Notes under the pieces: generated by a model
Told to the model about the DNA's origin: nothing
The model's input: the letters and a program-made list of their open reading frames with translations, nothing else
The model's database searches: none
NCBI RefSeq assembly: GCF_009602705.1
Contig: NZ_VSWH01000001.1
Location: 1,612,001-1,676,000 of the forward strand
DNA length: 64,000 nucleotides
Direction of reading: 5' to 3'
DNA from: Chryseobacterium vaccae
GTDB lineage: Bacteria > Bacteroidota > Bacteroidia > Flavobacteriales > Weeksellaceae
Shown here: piece by piece, positions 10,861-20,253 of the stretch
Layout of the letters: each line of letters begins with the position of its first letter
Numbering within the stretch: position 1 is the first letter of the stretch
Made by a program: the position numbers and the translations under genes

Positions 10861-11874
10861 TTAAAATATACTCAGGTTATACTGCTTTACCAGATCCAAA
10901 ATCATATGATATCCTGCCAACGAGTTTCCATGCTGATCTAATGAAGGGCTGAATACTCCTATTCCCATTTTTCCAGGTACACTTACGGTAATTCCGCCTC
11001 CTACACCAGATTTACTTGGAAGTCCAACCGTGCGGGCATATTCTCCACTGAACTCATACATTCCGGCAATCAGCATCTGTGATTCTATTAATTTGGCAGT
11101 TTCTGCGTTTTTGTAGGTGGAATCTCCATCAAAACGGGTACACTGATTCGCAAAGAAATATCCGATCTTGGCCAGGTCTTCTGCGGTCAGTTCAATGGAA
11201 CACTGTTTGAAATAGTTATCTAACTGGTCTTCATCTCCTGAGATCAGTCCGTTATTTTTCATCAGATAAAACATTCCCCGGTTACGATGGCCGGTAGATT
11301 TTTCCGATTCATAAACGGATTTACTGTAATCAATTGACGTGTTTTTCGTAATGTAACGTACCATATCCAATACTTTAAGGAATGGCTTTTCTCCTTCTCC
11401 GGAAATCAGTGAAACAGTAAGGATAGCTCCTGCGTTCATCATCGGATTAAGCGGTTTTCCGGTTGTTTCCAGATTGGAAAAATGATTGAAGGGCTTATCG
11501 GATCCGAAATAGCCCATTTTATTAAAGACATCAGCCTCTCCTCTTTCATTTACCGCAATCATGAGGGCAATAATCTTGGAAATGCTCTGCATGGTAAATT
11601 TCTTGTGAACATCGCCTACGTTCAGCACTTTCCCATTTTTATCCACTACTGAAAAGGCAATTGCCTTAGCATCCATTTTTCCCAGCTCAGGAATATAATC
11701 GGCTACTTTACCCTGTGTATAATACGTTCTGTTCTTTTCCAAAATACTGCTTAATACTTTTTCTGAAACTACCGGAACGTCTACCGTTTTCTGGGCATAA
11801 GCCATTGTGTTAAAAGACAGAAAAGCCGCTATAAAGATTCCTTTTGCTGAAAACAGAATGCTATTTTTTTTCAT
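10861..11874 (-). CDS. glsA: Glutaminase A, exported
   Basis: Hydrolyses L-glutamine to glutamate and ammonia. The serine-dependent beta-lactamase-fold glutaminase family is clear from TMQSISKI (the S-x-x-K catalytic pair), PLNPMMNAGAI, SGEYARTVGLPSKSGVGGG and a C-terminal GxGVFSPxLDxxGNS-like block. I start it at the ATG at 11874, giving the peptide MKKNSILFSAKG then a hydrophobic stretch ending AYAQ; an upstream ATG would add five polar residues. Most bacterial GlsA proteins are cytoplasmic, so the signal peptide suggests periplasmic ammonia and glutamate scavenging. Single gene, with a good promoter box about 42 bases upstream of the start. Confidence 0.95.
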   Translation of the reverse strand: MKKNSILFSAKGIFIAAFLSFNTMAYAQKTVDVPVVSEKVLSSILEKNRTYYTQGKVADYIPELGKMDAKAIAFSVVDKNGKVLNVGDVHKKFTMQSISKIIALMIAVNERGEADVFNKMGYFGSDKPFNHFSNLETTGKPLNPMMNAGAILTVSLISGEGEKPFLKVLDMVRYITKNTSIDYSKSVYESEKSTGHRNRGMFYLMKNNGLISGDEDQLDNYFKQCSIELTAEDLAKIGYFFANQCTRFDGDSTYKNAETAKLIESQMLIAGMYEFSGEYARTVGLPSKSGVGGGITVSVPGKMGIGVFSPSLDQHGNSLAGYHMILDLVKQYNLSIF

Positions 11875-11915
11875 GTAGAATATTTTCAATTATCTATTGG
11901 GATAAGTCCCGGAAG

Positions 11916-11923
11916 CAAAGATA
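11916..11923 (-). promoter_or_regulatory. Bacteroidetes -7 promoter box (TATCTTTG) of glsA
   Basis: Reads TATCTTTG on the minus strand, a perfect match to the Bacteroidetes TAnnTTTG box, about 40 bases before the chosen glsA start. No convincing TTG -33 element is visible. It supports the start at 11874. Confidence 0.6.
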
Positions 11924-12092
11924 AAATATTTTGTCTTGTGGAGGTTATTCTTTGAGAAATACATTCTGTTCAGTATTTATACCCAAAGCTTCAATTACTG
12001 ATTTATACTCTACAACAGGTGTTTTCATCTTTGTTACTTTGTCATGCTCAGGTATTTTCATATCTGTGTGAGACCACAAAAACAAATAACAC

Positions 12093-13280
12093 ATGATCAC
12101 AGAAAACTACGACGTTATCGTCATCGGAGGAGGAGCAATAGGCCTGGCCACGGCTTATCATCTGGGTAAAAGAAAGGCAAAAGCCCTAGTTCTGGAGCAG
12201 TTTACTTTTATGAATCAATTGGGAAGTTCAGCCGGAGTTTCCCGCCAGTTCCGAATCCCCTATCCGGATGAATATATGGTGCAAATGGCTCTGGAATCAC
12301 AACCGTATTGGGATGAACTGCAGAAAGAAACGTCTACACAGCTTCTTGATAAGGTAGGTACCCTTTGGTTTGGAGATCCTGAGGTACATTCCACTGAAGG
12401 AAATATTGCTGAAGCTGAAGCGTCTTTAAAAGCATTAAAAGTCCCTTACACAACTCTTACCGCAAAAGAAATTGAGCAAAAATACCACTTCAGAAACCTT
12501 CCGGAGAATTATACCGGACTATTTCAACCGGATGGAGCCAGCATCAATTTTAAAGCAACTCTTGAAACGCTTTTGAATCTGTGCACAAAAGAAGAAACGG
12601 TTCATCTGGAGGAGAACTCGCCTGTTCTTCAAATTAATCCCAAAGGCGAACTCTTTGAGATTACTACACCTCACGGAATTTATATTACCAAAAAACTGGC
12701 CATTATTCCTGGTCCGTACATCAACAGTGTGATTAATTTACTGGATTTTAAAATAGAAGCGACTTACTGGAATATGTCTTCTGCTTATTTTAAAAAGACA
12801 GATCCTGAGATACAGTACCCGACCTGGTTTGTCTTCCAGAATTCTATAGAAAAAAACGGCAATCAGTTTTATGGCTTCCCTTCTGTTGACTGGGATCATC
12901 CGGAATACATCCGGGTAGCACCGGATTTTGTCATCAACCCCTTAGAGGAACCTAATGACAGGACTTTAATTCCCAATCCGCAGGAACTGGCCTATACTTC
13001 TGAATGGATACAGACCCATATGACAGGGCTAAGTACACAACCGGAATACACTTCCACATGCCTTATTGCTTTAAGTACGATTCCTGATAAGGAACTGCTG
13101 ATAGATTTTGCCCCTCCTTATGTTTCCAATTATAAAAACATCGTGGTATATGCTACCGGGTGGGCTGCAAAATTCACCCCTTTTTTAGGAAAAATCATGT
13201 CTGATCTTGCCTTAGACGGAAAAACAGATTTTAATATTAAACCTTTCCGCTTAGGACGCAAATATTTTCAAGCCATTTAA
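12093..13280 (+). CDS. Sarcosine oxidase / N-methyltryptophan oxidase-like FAD oxidoreductase
   Basis: A 395-residue flavoprotein of the monomeric sarcosine oxidase/MTOX (DAO) family, expected to oxidise secondary or N-methylated amino acids with release of H2O2. The Rossmann dinucleotide motif GGGAIG is at residues 10-15, followed by SAGVSRQFRIPYPDEY, equivalent to the family's flavin and substrate-contacting block. The segment TCLIALSTIPDKELLID places Cys323 where monomeric sarcosine oxidase has the cysteine that binds FAD covalently. It lies 14 bases before a second flavin oxidase gene, so the two are very probably one operon. The real substrate is unknown. Confidence 0.85.
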   Translation: MITENYDVIVIGGGAIGLATAYHLGKRKAKALVLEQFTFMNQLGSSAGVSRQFRIPYPDEYMVQMALESQPYWDELQKETSTQLLDKVGTLWFGDPEVHSTEGNIAEAEASLKALKVPYTTLTAKEIEQKYHFRNLPENYTGLFQPDGASINFKATLETLLNLCTKEETVHLEENSPVLQINPKGELFEITTPHGIYITKKLAIIPGPYINSVINLLDFKIEATYWNMSSAYFKKTDPEIQYPTWFVFQNSIEKNGNQFYGFPSVDWDHPEYIRVAPDFVINPLEEPNDRTLIPNPQELAYTSEWIQTHMTGLSTQPEYTSTCLIALSTIPDKELLIDFAPPYVSNYKNIVVYATGWAAKFTPFLGKIMSDLALDGKTDFNIKPFRLGRKYFQAI

Positions 13281-13294
13281 AAAACCATACAACC

Positions 13295-15058
13295 ATGAAT
13301 AAAAACACGCCATTGAATTCAGGAATGCATCCTGATCTAAAAATAGAAGTCGCTGTTATCGGAGCCGGAACTTCCGGACTGTATACAGCTTATCGTCTGG
13401 TAACTGATCAAAGATTTAAAGCCAGTGAAGTACAGATCTTCGATATGAGCAATAAGCTGGGCGGAAGACTGGAATCTGTCATTATGCCCGGGATGAATTT
13501 CTGGGGCGAATTGGGCGGGATGCGCTACCTGACTTCCCAGGAAATAGTAACAACACTCATTGAAGGCTACCCTCTCACAGAAAGCGATCTGAACAAACGA
13601 ACTCCTGTCCTGAAAGATAAAATGACACCCATCCCTTTTCCAATGGGCGATCCTTCAAAGCTGTTGATGTATCTTCGTAAAGAACGTTTCAAACAGGATG
13701 CATGGACGGTTGCACAGAGAGAAAATAAAAAGCTGGCGACCCGGTATTATCTGAATGATGACGACGACGGATTCAGCTCAGACCAGCTGTTCAATAAAAT
13801 TATCTATGATGTTTTAATGGCTGATTCATGGGTTGCCAAGACCTATAGAAGCAAAATCATCAAAGGAGCTTCAATTTATGATTATTCTTTTGAACTGACC
13901 AGTAAAGACTGGGATGATATAAAACCAAAATTAATGTACAATTTTCCCGGTTCTCCTTACAATAACCGCAAGGTAAATGATATTGGTTTCTGGAATCTGA
14001 TCAAAGACCAGGTATCACAGGAAGGATATGAGTTTCTGGCCAATGCGGGTGGATACTATTCAAATACCATCAACTGGAATTCTGCGGAAGCATTTCCTTA
14101 TATGGTTGGAGATTTTTCGGCAGGAACTATTTACAAAACCATTGAAGAAGGATATGACAGCATTGCCTACGCAGTCGCCAATTCTTATATGGAAAATAAA
14201 GAGGCCTGCATCTGGTCTGAAAATAAACTGCTGACGTTCACCAAAGAGCATCCTTTAACTCATACGCATAAATACCTGCTGACGTTTCTGAACCTGCAAA
14301 CCAACAAAGAATGGAACGTTTATGCCAACAGAATTGTCCTTGCCATGCCTAGAAAGTCTCTGGAGCTTATGGATCAGAACAATTTCTTTTTTAATGGTGA
14401 TGAAAGTTCAGCTCTGAATAAAAATATCCGCTCTATCATTATGGAACCGGCCTTCAAAATCTTAATGGGCTTTGAACATCCATGGTGGAAAAAACTGAAA
14501 ATTGATTCGGGACATTCGATTAGTGATCTGCCTATGAGGCAATGCTATTATTTCGGAACGGATCATGAAACGGATAATTCTATGCTACTGGGAAGCTACG
14601 GCGATATGGAAACTGAAACCTTCTGGAAAGCTCTTACCGATGATAAGGTTCTTTTTAAAGTAAAAGCAACCCAATCAGCTTCTCTGAAAGAACTGCATCA
14701 ATTGGATGATGTTCAGGCTACTCAATTGATGGTCAATGAACTGATGAACCAGCTTCGGGAACTGCATGGGCCGGATTTGACTATACCGGAGCCTTATGTA
14801 ACCTATTTTAAAGACTGGACTGATGATCCTTTTGGCGCAGGATACCATGCATGGAAAGCAGGATTCTCTGTAAAAGATGTTATGCCTTATATGAGAAATC
14901 CAATTACGGATGAACAGATTCACATTTGTGGAGAAGCTTATTCTGACCAGCAGGGATGGGTGGAAGGAGCTTTCTGTGAAGCGGAAAAAATGCTGCAGGA
15001 ACATTTCGGACTGGACAGGCCGTACTGGCTGAGCCCTGATTATTATCTGGGATGGTAA
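13295..15058 (+). CDS. Flavin-containing amine / L-amino acid oxidase family protein
   Basis: A 587-residue flavoprotein of the monoamine oxidase/L-amino acid oxidase superfamily. The N-terminus has the FAD motif VIGAGTSGLYTAYRL (residues 21-35) and the downstream GGRLES contact. The C-terminus has the second FAD block (HICGEAYSDQQGWVEGA). No signal peptide is visible, so it should be cytoplasmic. Second gene of a two-oxidase operon and followed by a rho-independent terminator. Possible substrates are amino acids or biogenic amines; sequence alone does not decide. Confidence 0.85.
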   Translation: MNKNTPLNSGMHPDLKIEVAVIGAGTSGLYTAYRLVTDQRFKASEVQIFDMSNKLGGRLESVIMPGMNFWGELGGMRYLTSQEIVTTLIEGYPLTESDLNKRTPVLKDKMTPIPFPMGDPSKLLMYLRKERFKQDAWTVAQRENKKLATRYYLNDDDDGFSSDQLFNKIIYDVLMADSWVAKTYRSKIIKGASIYDYSFELTSKDWDDIKPKLMYNFPGSPYNNRKVNDIGFWNLIKDQVSQEGYEFLANAGGYYSNTINWNSAEAFPYMVGDFSAGTIYKTIEEGYDSIAYAVANSYMENKEACIWSENKLLTFTKEHPLTHTHKYLLTFLNLQTNKEWNVYANRIVLAMPRKSLELMDQNNFFFNGDESSALNKNIRSIIMEPAFKILMGFEHPWWKKLKIDSGHSISDLPMRQCYYFGTDHETDNSMLLGSYGDMETETFWKALTDDKVLFKVKATQSASLKELHQLDDVQATQLMVNELMNQLRELHGPDLTIPEPYVTYFKDWTDDPFGAGYHAWKAGFSVKDVMPYMRNPITDEQIHICGEAYSDQQGWVEGAFCEAEKMLQEHFGLDRPYWLSPDYYLGW

Positions 15059-15084
15059 ACACAAATACATTATATTCAGTAAAG

Positions 15085-15108
15085 CTCCGGAGCATTCCGG
15101 AGTTTTAT
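15085..15108 (+). terminator. Rho-independent terminator of the oxidase operon
   Basis: CTCCGGA at 15085-15091 pairs with TCCGGAG at 15096-15102 across a GCAT loop, followed by TTTTATT. It sits 27 bases after the stop of the second oxidase gene. Confidence 0.8.
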
Positions 15109-15234
15109 TGTATTGCTCACAATGCTTATTTTAGAATGAGATTTTACAAAAAGATTTTTCATCCTGACAGGCTGTTGTCATAAATCCTTCTTACATTTAC
15201 ATAATCAACAGAGACAAAATAACAGGGAATTACC

Positions 15235-15816
15235 ATGCAAAAAGTAAAGGAAAGACTTACGGTTTATGTCAATACAAAAACGGAATGGCGCCAATGGCTT
15301 CAGGAAAATCATCAGACGGAACAATCCATATGGCTTGTCTGCAACACCAAAAAATCGAGCTTACCTACCATAAGCTGGAGCGAACTGGTTGATGAAGCTC
15401 TTTGCTTTGGCTGGATCGACAGTACCAGAAAAACGATTGACGAATCCTCTTTTGTACAATTGTTCAGCAAGCGTAAACCCAACAGTACCTGGTCAAAAAT
15501 CAACAAGGAAAAAATCCAGAGACTGATTGACAACCAAATGATGACTGAAGCCGGCTATGAAACGATTAAAACAGCAAAACAAAACGGCTCATGGACCATT
15601 TTAGACTGCGTAGAAGATCTAACTATTCCTAAAGACCTGGATGAAGCATTTAAAAACTATTCAGGTTCAGAAGATTATTTTTTAAGCCTTAGCAAATCCA
15701 TGAAAAAAATGCTGCTACAATGGATTGTTCTTGCCAAACGGCCGGAAACCCGAAAGAAACGTGTTGATGAAATCGCAGAACTCGCAGCCCAGGGAAAGAA
15801 ACCAAAACAATTTTGA
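15235..15816 (+). CDS. YdeI/OmpD-associated (OmdA) family protein
   Basis: A 193-residue cytoplasmic protein. The block ELVDEALCFGWIDS near residues 55-70, then QLFSKRKPNSTWSKINK and a basic C-terminus (ETRKKRVDEIAELAAQGKK), are hallmarks of the YdeI/OmdA family (bacteriocin-protection YdeI in databases). Biochemical role is not established; some members are linked to stress or peptide resistance. Single gene with no evident operon partner. Confidence 0.85.
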   Translation: MQKVKERLTVYVNTKTEWRQWLQENHQTEQSIWLVCNTKKSSLPTISWSELVDEALCFGWIDSTRKTIDESSFVQLFSKRKPNSTWSKINKEKIQRLIDNQMMTEAGYETIKTAKQNGSWTILDCVEDLTIPKDLDEAFKNYSGSEDYFLSLSKSMKKMLLQWIVLAKRPETRKKRVDEIAELAAQGKKPKQF

Positions 15817-15840
15817 TTGACATCCACAATAAAATATGAA

Positions 15841-15988
15841 AGGCTGGAAGATGGAAGAAGGAGACTGGAAGTTACTTTTAGTTATAGACATTGAAAGCCA
15901 TCATAAAATCAAATTATCTTAAAACAGATCAGTACTTATTCTTAATGACCTTCATAACCTTCCTCTTCCCTCTCCCGGCTTCAAACCT
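15841..15988. repeat. 148-bp dispersed inverted-repeat element, copy 1
   Basis: Starts with GGCTGGAAGATGGAAGAAGG and ends with a complementary CTTCCTCTTCCC...GGCTTCAAACCT arm. It matches in inverted orientation the segment at 43212-43359 along its whole length, including the internal stretches GGAAGTTACTTTTAGTTATA and TTCTTAATGAC. No coding capacity. It looks like a small non-autonomous palindromic element (MITE- or REP-like). Confidence 0.75.
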
Positions 15989-16055
15989 ATATCAACCCTG
16001 AACCGAGGTTTATCAATAAAATAAATTCATCCTATTTATCTTCTTGTCTATTCCT

Positions 16056-16063
16056 TATTTTTG
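16056..16063 (+). promoter_or_regulatory. Bacteroidetes -7 promoter box (TATTTTTG) of the DUF1826 gene
   Basis: TATTTTTG followed by C matches TAnnTTTGc, 35 bases before the gene start. No clear -33 element. Confidence 0.5.
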
Positions 16064-16098
16064 CAAAGAATTAAACGACGTAACAGTTTACTTTAAAT

Positions 16099-16797
16099 AT
16101 GGACGATATATTTTCTAAAAGCGATCAAATCGGAGTAGTTTCCACTTTTTCTGAACTTGTTAACACCCATTTTCAGGGAAGTATGAATGCCATCTGCTGG
16201 CACAGGAATTTAGCCGGAGATTTTAAGGAAATTGTATCTAAGCTTCAGCTAAAAGATAATATTACAGAAGTTTCCACCGAAGACCTTTTGGCATTGCAGC
16301 TCTCAGAAGAAGGCCATACTGCCAGAGAAATTATCTTACATGACTTACAGCAGTTAACAGATTTCGGAGCGTCCCCTACCCTTAATTTACTAAAATGTTA
16401 CGAACGGGATGAGGAGTTCGATTTCATTTCAACAGATGTCTATTCCTATCATGTAGATCGATCACCCATCGGAACGAATACCTTTTTATGTACCTATCAT
16501 GGTACGGCAAGTGATATTTTGCCTAATGATCAGGCAGAACAAAAGATTCTTATTCCGGAAATCAGGGAAAAGCTTAAAGAACTCCACGACGGTCCGGAAG
16601 CTGAGTTTGAGACTTTCATGAAAGACTGTTTCTTTGATCTGCATTACCAGCCGAAGCCCAATGCAGAGCCTGTTAATTTAGGGCTGGGGCATCTTTGGCG
16701 TCTGGCGGTAGATCATCCTGAGCAGGAAGTCCTGCCTTGTGTGCACAGAGCGCCTGTTGAAAATAAAGGGGAATACCGGCTGCTTTTAATCTGTTAG
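16099..16797 (+). CDS. DUF1826 family protein
   Basis: A 232-residue protein without signal peptide or membrane segments. The C-terminal part (GHLWRLAVDHPEQEVLPCVHRAP followed by RLLLI, here split for brevity) and a central DVYSYHVDRSP block carry conserved His, Asp and Cys residues typical of DUF1826. In proteobacteria DUF1826 genes often neighbour zinc-homeostasis genes, which is not seen here. Enzymatic activity is unknown; the conserved HVD and CVHR motifs suggest metal binding, but that is inference. Confidence 0.75.
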   Translation: MDDIFSKSDQIGVVSTFSELVNTHFQGSMNAICWHRNLAGDFKEIVSKLQLKDNITEVSTEDLLALQLSEEGHTAREIILHDLQQLTDFGASPTLNLLKCYERDEEFDFISTDVYSYHVDRSPIGTNTFLCTYHGTASDILPNDQAEQKILIPEIREKLKELHDGPEAEFETFMKDCFFDLHYQPKPNAEPVNLGLGHLWRLAVDHPEQEVLPCVHRAPVENKGEYRLLLIC

Positions 16798-16946
16798 GGG
16801 TTTTATTGTTGATGCAACCTGAATTTCATTTAATACTTATTGAAAAAAATTAATCAAATAATAATTCTGACAGTATATTCCTTTATTTTTATTAGGTATT
16901 GGCTTATTAATTGATGCTGTTAATTTCATTGAATTCCCGATGGCTA

Positions 16947-18746
16947 ATGACTAGATCGATTATAACTTTAATTTTATTTTTATGTGGTTTTTTCTTTTTA
17001 AATGCGCAGGAGAAAAAAGATTCGCTTTATTATAAAATAGAGGAATTTTCGGATAAAAGAAAAGTCACCAAATTCATTCACCGTTTCATATTCCGCAGGG
17101 AGGCAGATTCATCCTCTGTTAAATCCAGAACCGAAAAACTCCTGCAGGAGACCTATAACAAAAGATACATCAGAAATGTCCGTATTGAAACTATTGACCC
17201 TTTTGGATATGGCTCTCAAAACCATAAAGAAAAATTAAAATGGTACGACTGGGTAGCAGACAAACTTCATTCCGCTACAAAAGCATCTACTGTTAATAAT
17301 TATCTTCTTTTTAAGAAAGGGGAAGAATATAATGCCCAGAAACTCTATGAATCCGAACGTTTGCTGAGAACAATGCCTTTTATAAACAGGGTTAACATCA
17401 GTGTTTCCGACAGTACTTCCGGCAAAGATTCTATTGATGTTGTTGTAAAAATTCTCGATTCCTGGAGTCTGAAACCGAGCCTAAGCTATTCTGGAAGTAA
17501 GATTGGCCTGGGAATTAGAGAGGAAAATGTATTGGGTTTAGGTCACACGCTTGATTTTCTTTACAGAAACGATTCCAAAGAAAAACAAAATTATCTTTTG
17601 GGAAGTTACACCACTTATAATCTTTTTGGAACTTACATTAATGCCCAAATTCTGGGTGAACGGGATTTTCTCAAGAATGAAAGAATCAATTTCAATATGA
17701 GGAGAGATTTTTTTTCACCCCTCACAAAATGGGCAGGTGGCTTTACTTTTGAATATTTTATGCGAAATGTTTCACTTCCTACAGAAACCGATACTACTTT
17801 TCCGGAAGGTCAGATCAAGGTATACAGTCAGGATTTATGGGGCGGTTATCAGATACCGGTTTCCTCTGATCCGGGTGAAAAAGTAGCCAGCAATATTGCT
17901 ATTATAGGAAGATTCCAGAATTATCAGTATAAAGACAGTCCGGAAATAGATCAGTATAGATATTTCAGCTCTTATAACAGTTTTTTGATGTCCGTTGGGC
18001 TTATTAGCAGAAAATTTTCCGTGCAGAAGAATATTTTTCAATATGACCTTCCGGAGGATATTGCTTATGGGAAATCGGTGAGTTTTATTGCAGGCGGTTT
18101 ATCAAGAAACAGGGAGGTAAAGCCGTATGTGGGAGTTTCCGCATCTTACGGTAATTTTACAAAACTGGGGTATTTTACTCTGAAAGCTCAGTTTGGAAGA
18201 TTCCTTAATGAGGACAGCCAAAACCGTGAATCTTTCCGTTTAGACGGGACTTATTTCACCCATCTTCAGGACTGGAAATTTGCCAAAGTAAGACATTTTT
18301 TTTCTCCTACTTTAGCATTAGGAAATCCTCAACATAATTATTCTTATAAAGACAGAATCAATCTTTCCTCTTCCGATGAGTTTCCTGTCTACAATCCGGA
18401 TTATATAGGAACTAAAAAAATGGTTTTAAGATATCAGCTTCAGATGTTTATTAATAAAACCTGGAAGAATTTCCATTTCAGTCCTTATTTAACGATGGCA
18501 GCCGGCTGGCTGGGAATGCCTGATGAAAAACTTCTGAAAACCCGTACCAATACAAAAATAGGAGTTGGTGTTTTAATTAATAATCCGTTTTTGGTCTTCA
18601 ACAGAATCCAGATCTCTTTCACCTATTATCCTCATGTGCCGTTTGATGATCATTCAGTTTCTGATTTTAACAGCAACCGGAATAATCTTCTGCCTATGAA
18701 CAGTTTTGCCACGGAAGTTCCTCATTTTGTTAATTTCGGAAATTGA
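16947..18746 (+). CDS. POTRA/Omp85-like outer-membrane protein
   Basis: About 599 residues from the chosen start. The ATG at 16947 gives a clean signal peptide (MTRSIITLILFLCGFFFLNAQ); earlier in-frame starts would put polar residues in front. Residues about 110-180 look like a POTRA module (YNAQKLYESERLLRTMPFIN, then a DSIDVVVKILDSW strand), and the rest is an amphipathic beta-strand series consistent with an outer-membrane barrel (repeated Y/F-rich strands). Related proteins of the Omp85/BamA superfamily insert or translocate outer-membrane proteins; the client is unknown. It ends 68 bases from a convergent gene. Confidence 0.75.
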   Translation: MTRSIITLILFLCGFFFLNAQEKKDSLYYKIEEFSDKRKVTKFIHRFIFRREADSSSVKSRTEKLLQETYNKRYIRNVRIETIDPFGYGSQNHKEKLKWYDWVADKLHSATKASTVNNYLLFKKGEEYNAQKLYESERLLRTMPFINRVNISVSDSTSGKDSIDVVVKILDSWSLKPSLSYSGSKIGLGIREENVLGLGHTLDFLYRNDSKEKQNYLLGSYTTYNLFGTYINAQILGERDFLKNERINFNMRRDFFSPLTKWAGGFTFEYFMRNVSLPTETDTTFPEGQIKVYSQDLWGGYQIPVSSDPGEKVASNIAIIGRFQNYQYKDSPEIDQYRYFSSYNSFLMSVGLISRKFSVQKNIFQYDLPEDIAYGKSVSFIAGGLSRNREVKPYVGVSASYGNFTKLGYFTLKAQFGRFLNEDSQNRESFRLDGTYFTHLQDWKFAKVRHFFSPTLALGNPQHNYSYKDRINLSSSDEFPVYNPDYIGTKKMVLRYQLQMFINKTWKNFHFSPYLTMAAGWLGMPDEKLLKTRTNTKIGVGVLINNPFLVFNRIQISFTYYPHVPFDDHSVSDFNSNRNNLLPMNSFATEVPHFVNFGN

Positions 18747-18766
18747 CGGTTAGGGTTTAAATCACA

Positions 18767-18792
18767 AACAGCTCCCACAAGTGGAAGCTGTT
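18767..18792. terminator. Hairpin between convergent genes
   Basis: AACAGCT at 18767-18773 pairs with the AGCTGTT arm ending at 18792, enclosing a smaller CCAC/GTGG pair. It sits between two convergent stops and could end both transcripts; there is no strong T tract. Confidence 0.5.
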
Positions 18793-18813
18793 GATCATCA
18801 ATATATTTATTAT

Positions 18814-20253
18814 TTATTTCTTTATTAATTTGAAACTTTGAGTTTCGTTGTTTACCTGTACAAGATAAACACCAGCCGGCAAGTCAGAGATATTAATTGC
18901 TGAGCCATTATCAAAATCTGAGATAGATTTCACTAATGCCCCATTTGTATTATACACCTTGATTTGATTCAATTTTTTCTGATGTTTGATAAATACTTTA
19001 TCTTTTGCAGGGTTGGGATATAAGCTAATTTTGCTTTCATTGGTTTTTATTTCATTAACCGCAAGAAACTCAGAACAGCTTACCTGAGTAGGGAAATTTT
19101 TATCTGCCGTTACTCCATCACTGTTACCCAATTGAAACAGATTATCTGCCCCCCAGGCCCACACAGTAGTATCTTCTTTAACAGCTCCAAAATGATAACC
19201 ACCAACACGCAGTGCTAATGTTTTCCAGTTGGTATCCGTTCCTACCTGTTGAGGTGCCAGATTAAAGGTGTCACCAGCAGTTCCTCCGGTAATCCCATTA
19301 TGATTAACTCCAAATGCATAAATCCCATTATCACTTTTCATAATCGCTGAAGCATCCCATGAAGTAGCGATCTGCTTATAGTCAGAAGCAGCTTCAATAG
19401 CCTGTGGTGTATAGAAAAACTGTGAACCTGCACCTGCTATTCCTAGTCTTCCATTAGCACTGGATCCCCATCCGAACAATTTCCCTGTTGTTTTAAGACC
19501 TAAGACATGATAAACCCCGCAAGAAACATCTTTCCAGTTGTTATCAGTTCCTATCTGCGCAAAATTAACAGCTGCTCCGGAAGTTACTCCGGTACCTGTC
19601 TGCCCTTGTACATTGGCACCAGCTGACCAAAGTGTTCCATCTGTTTTAATTCCGAATGAGTTATAGTATCCTGCTGAAGCTTTGTCCCAATTCGTAGCAA
19701 GTGAGGTTTCCTGTTGCCAAACATTATAATATCCGAGGGTTGTTCCTGCACCAAGATTTCCCCATTCATTATAACCTGTTCCCCACATCGTACCATCTGT
19801 TTTTACAATCATGGTATGGTGATACCCCGCAGAAAAAGATTTAACATTTTCAGAGATCATGACAGGGGAATACTGTGCTGTATTATTGCCGATTCCTAAA
19901 TTGCCATATTGATTGTCTCCCCATCCGTAAAGCTTGTTATCAGATTTTTTTGCTAAAACAAACCAACGTCCTACAGAGATATCTGTCCAATCATTAGCCG
20001 TTCCTATTTGTGTAGGAACCTTCACAATAGTTGCTGCACCAGAACCATTTCCAAGAATACCATTAATATTCTGTCCCCACATCCAAAGTGTTCCATCTTC
20101 TTTTAAAGCAACACTAAAGGTTTCTCCCTGTGAGAATTTTTTCCATCCAGTTAAAGAGCACTGGGCATTCATAACACTTAAGCCGAACAAAAACGCAATA
20201 AGACTGAGTACTGCGGTTTTCTGCCTGTTTCCGAAAAATACAATTTGTGACAT
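18814..20253 (-). CDS. Secreted RCC1-repeat protein with T9SS type A sorting domain
   Basis: A 479-residue exported protein. The signal peptide ends VMNAQ. It then has about seven RCC1-like blades, each built on a DGTLWxWGxNxxGxLG theme (for example DGTLWMWGQNINGILG and KLYGWGDNQYGNLGIG), predicting a beta-propeller. The last about 75 residues (SKISLYPNPAKDKVFI to AGVYLVQV and SFKLIKK) are a Por/T9SS type A C-terminal signal, so it should be secreted and attached to the cell surface by type IX secretion. Monocistronic. Ligand unknown. Confidence 0.9.
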   Translation of the reverse strand: MSQIVFFGNRQKTAVLSLIAFLFGLSVMNAQCSLTGWKKFSQGETFSVALKEDGTLWMWGQNINGILGNGSGAATIVKVPTQIGTANDWTDISVGRWFVLAKKSDNKLYGWGDNQYGNLGIGNNTAQYSPVMISENVKSFSAGYHHTMIVKTDGTMWGTGYNEWGNLGAGTTLGYYNVWQQETSLATNWDKASAGYYNSFGIKTDGTLWSAGANVQGQTGTGVTSGAAVNFAQIGTDNNWKDVSCGVYHVLGLKTTGKLFGWGSSANGRLGIAGAGSQFFYTPQAIEAASDYKQIATSWDASAIMKSDNGIYAFGVNHNGITGGTAGDTFNLAPQQVGTDTNWKTLALRVGGYHFGAVKEDTTVWAWGADNLFQLGNSDGVTADKNFPTQVSCSEFLAVNEIKTNESKISLYPNPAKDKVFIKHQKKLNQIKVYNTNGALVKSISDFDNGSAINISDLPAGVYLVQVNNETQSFKLIKK

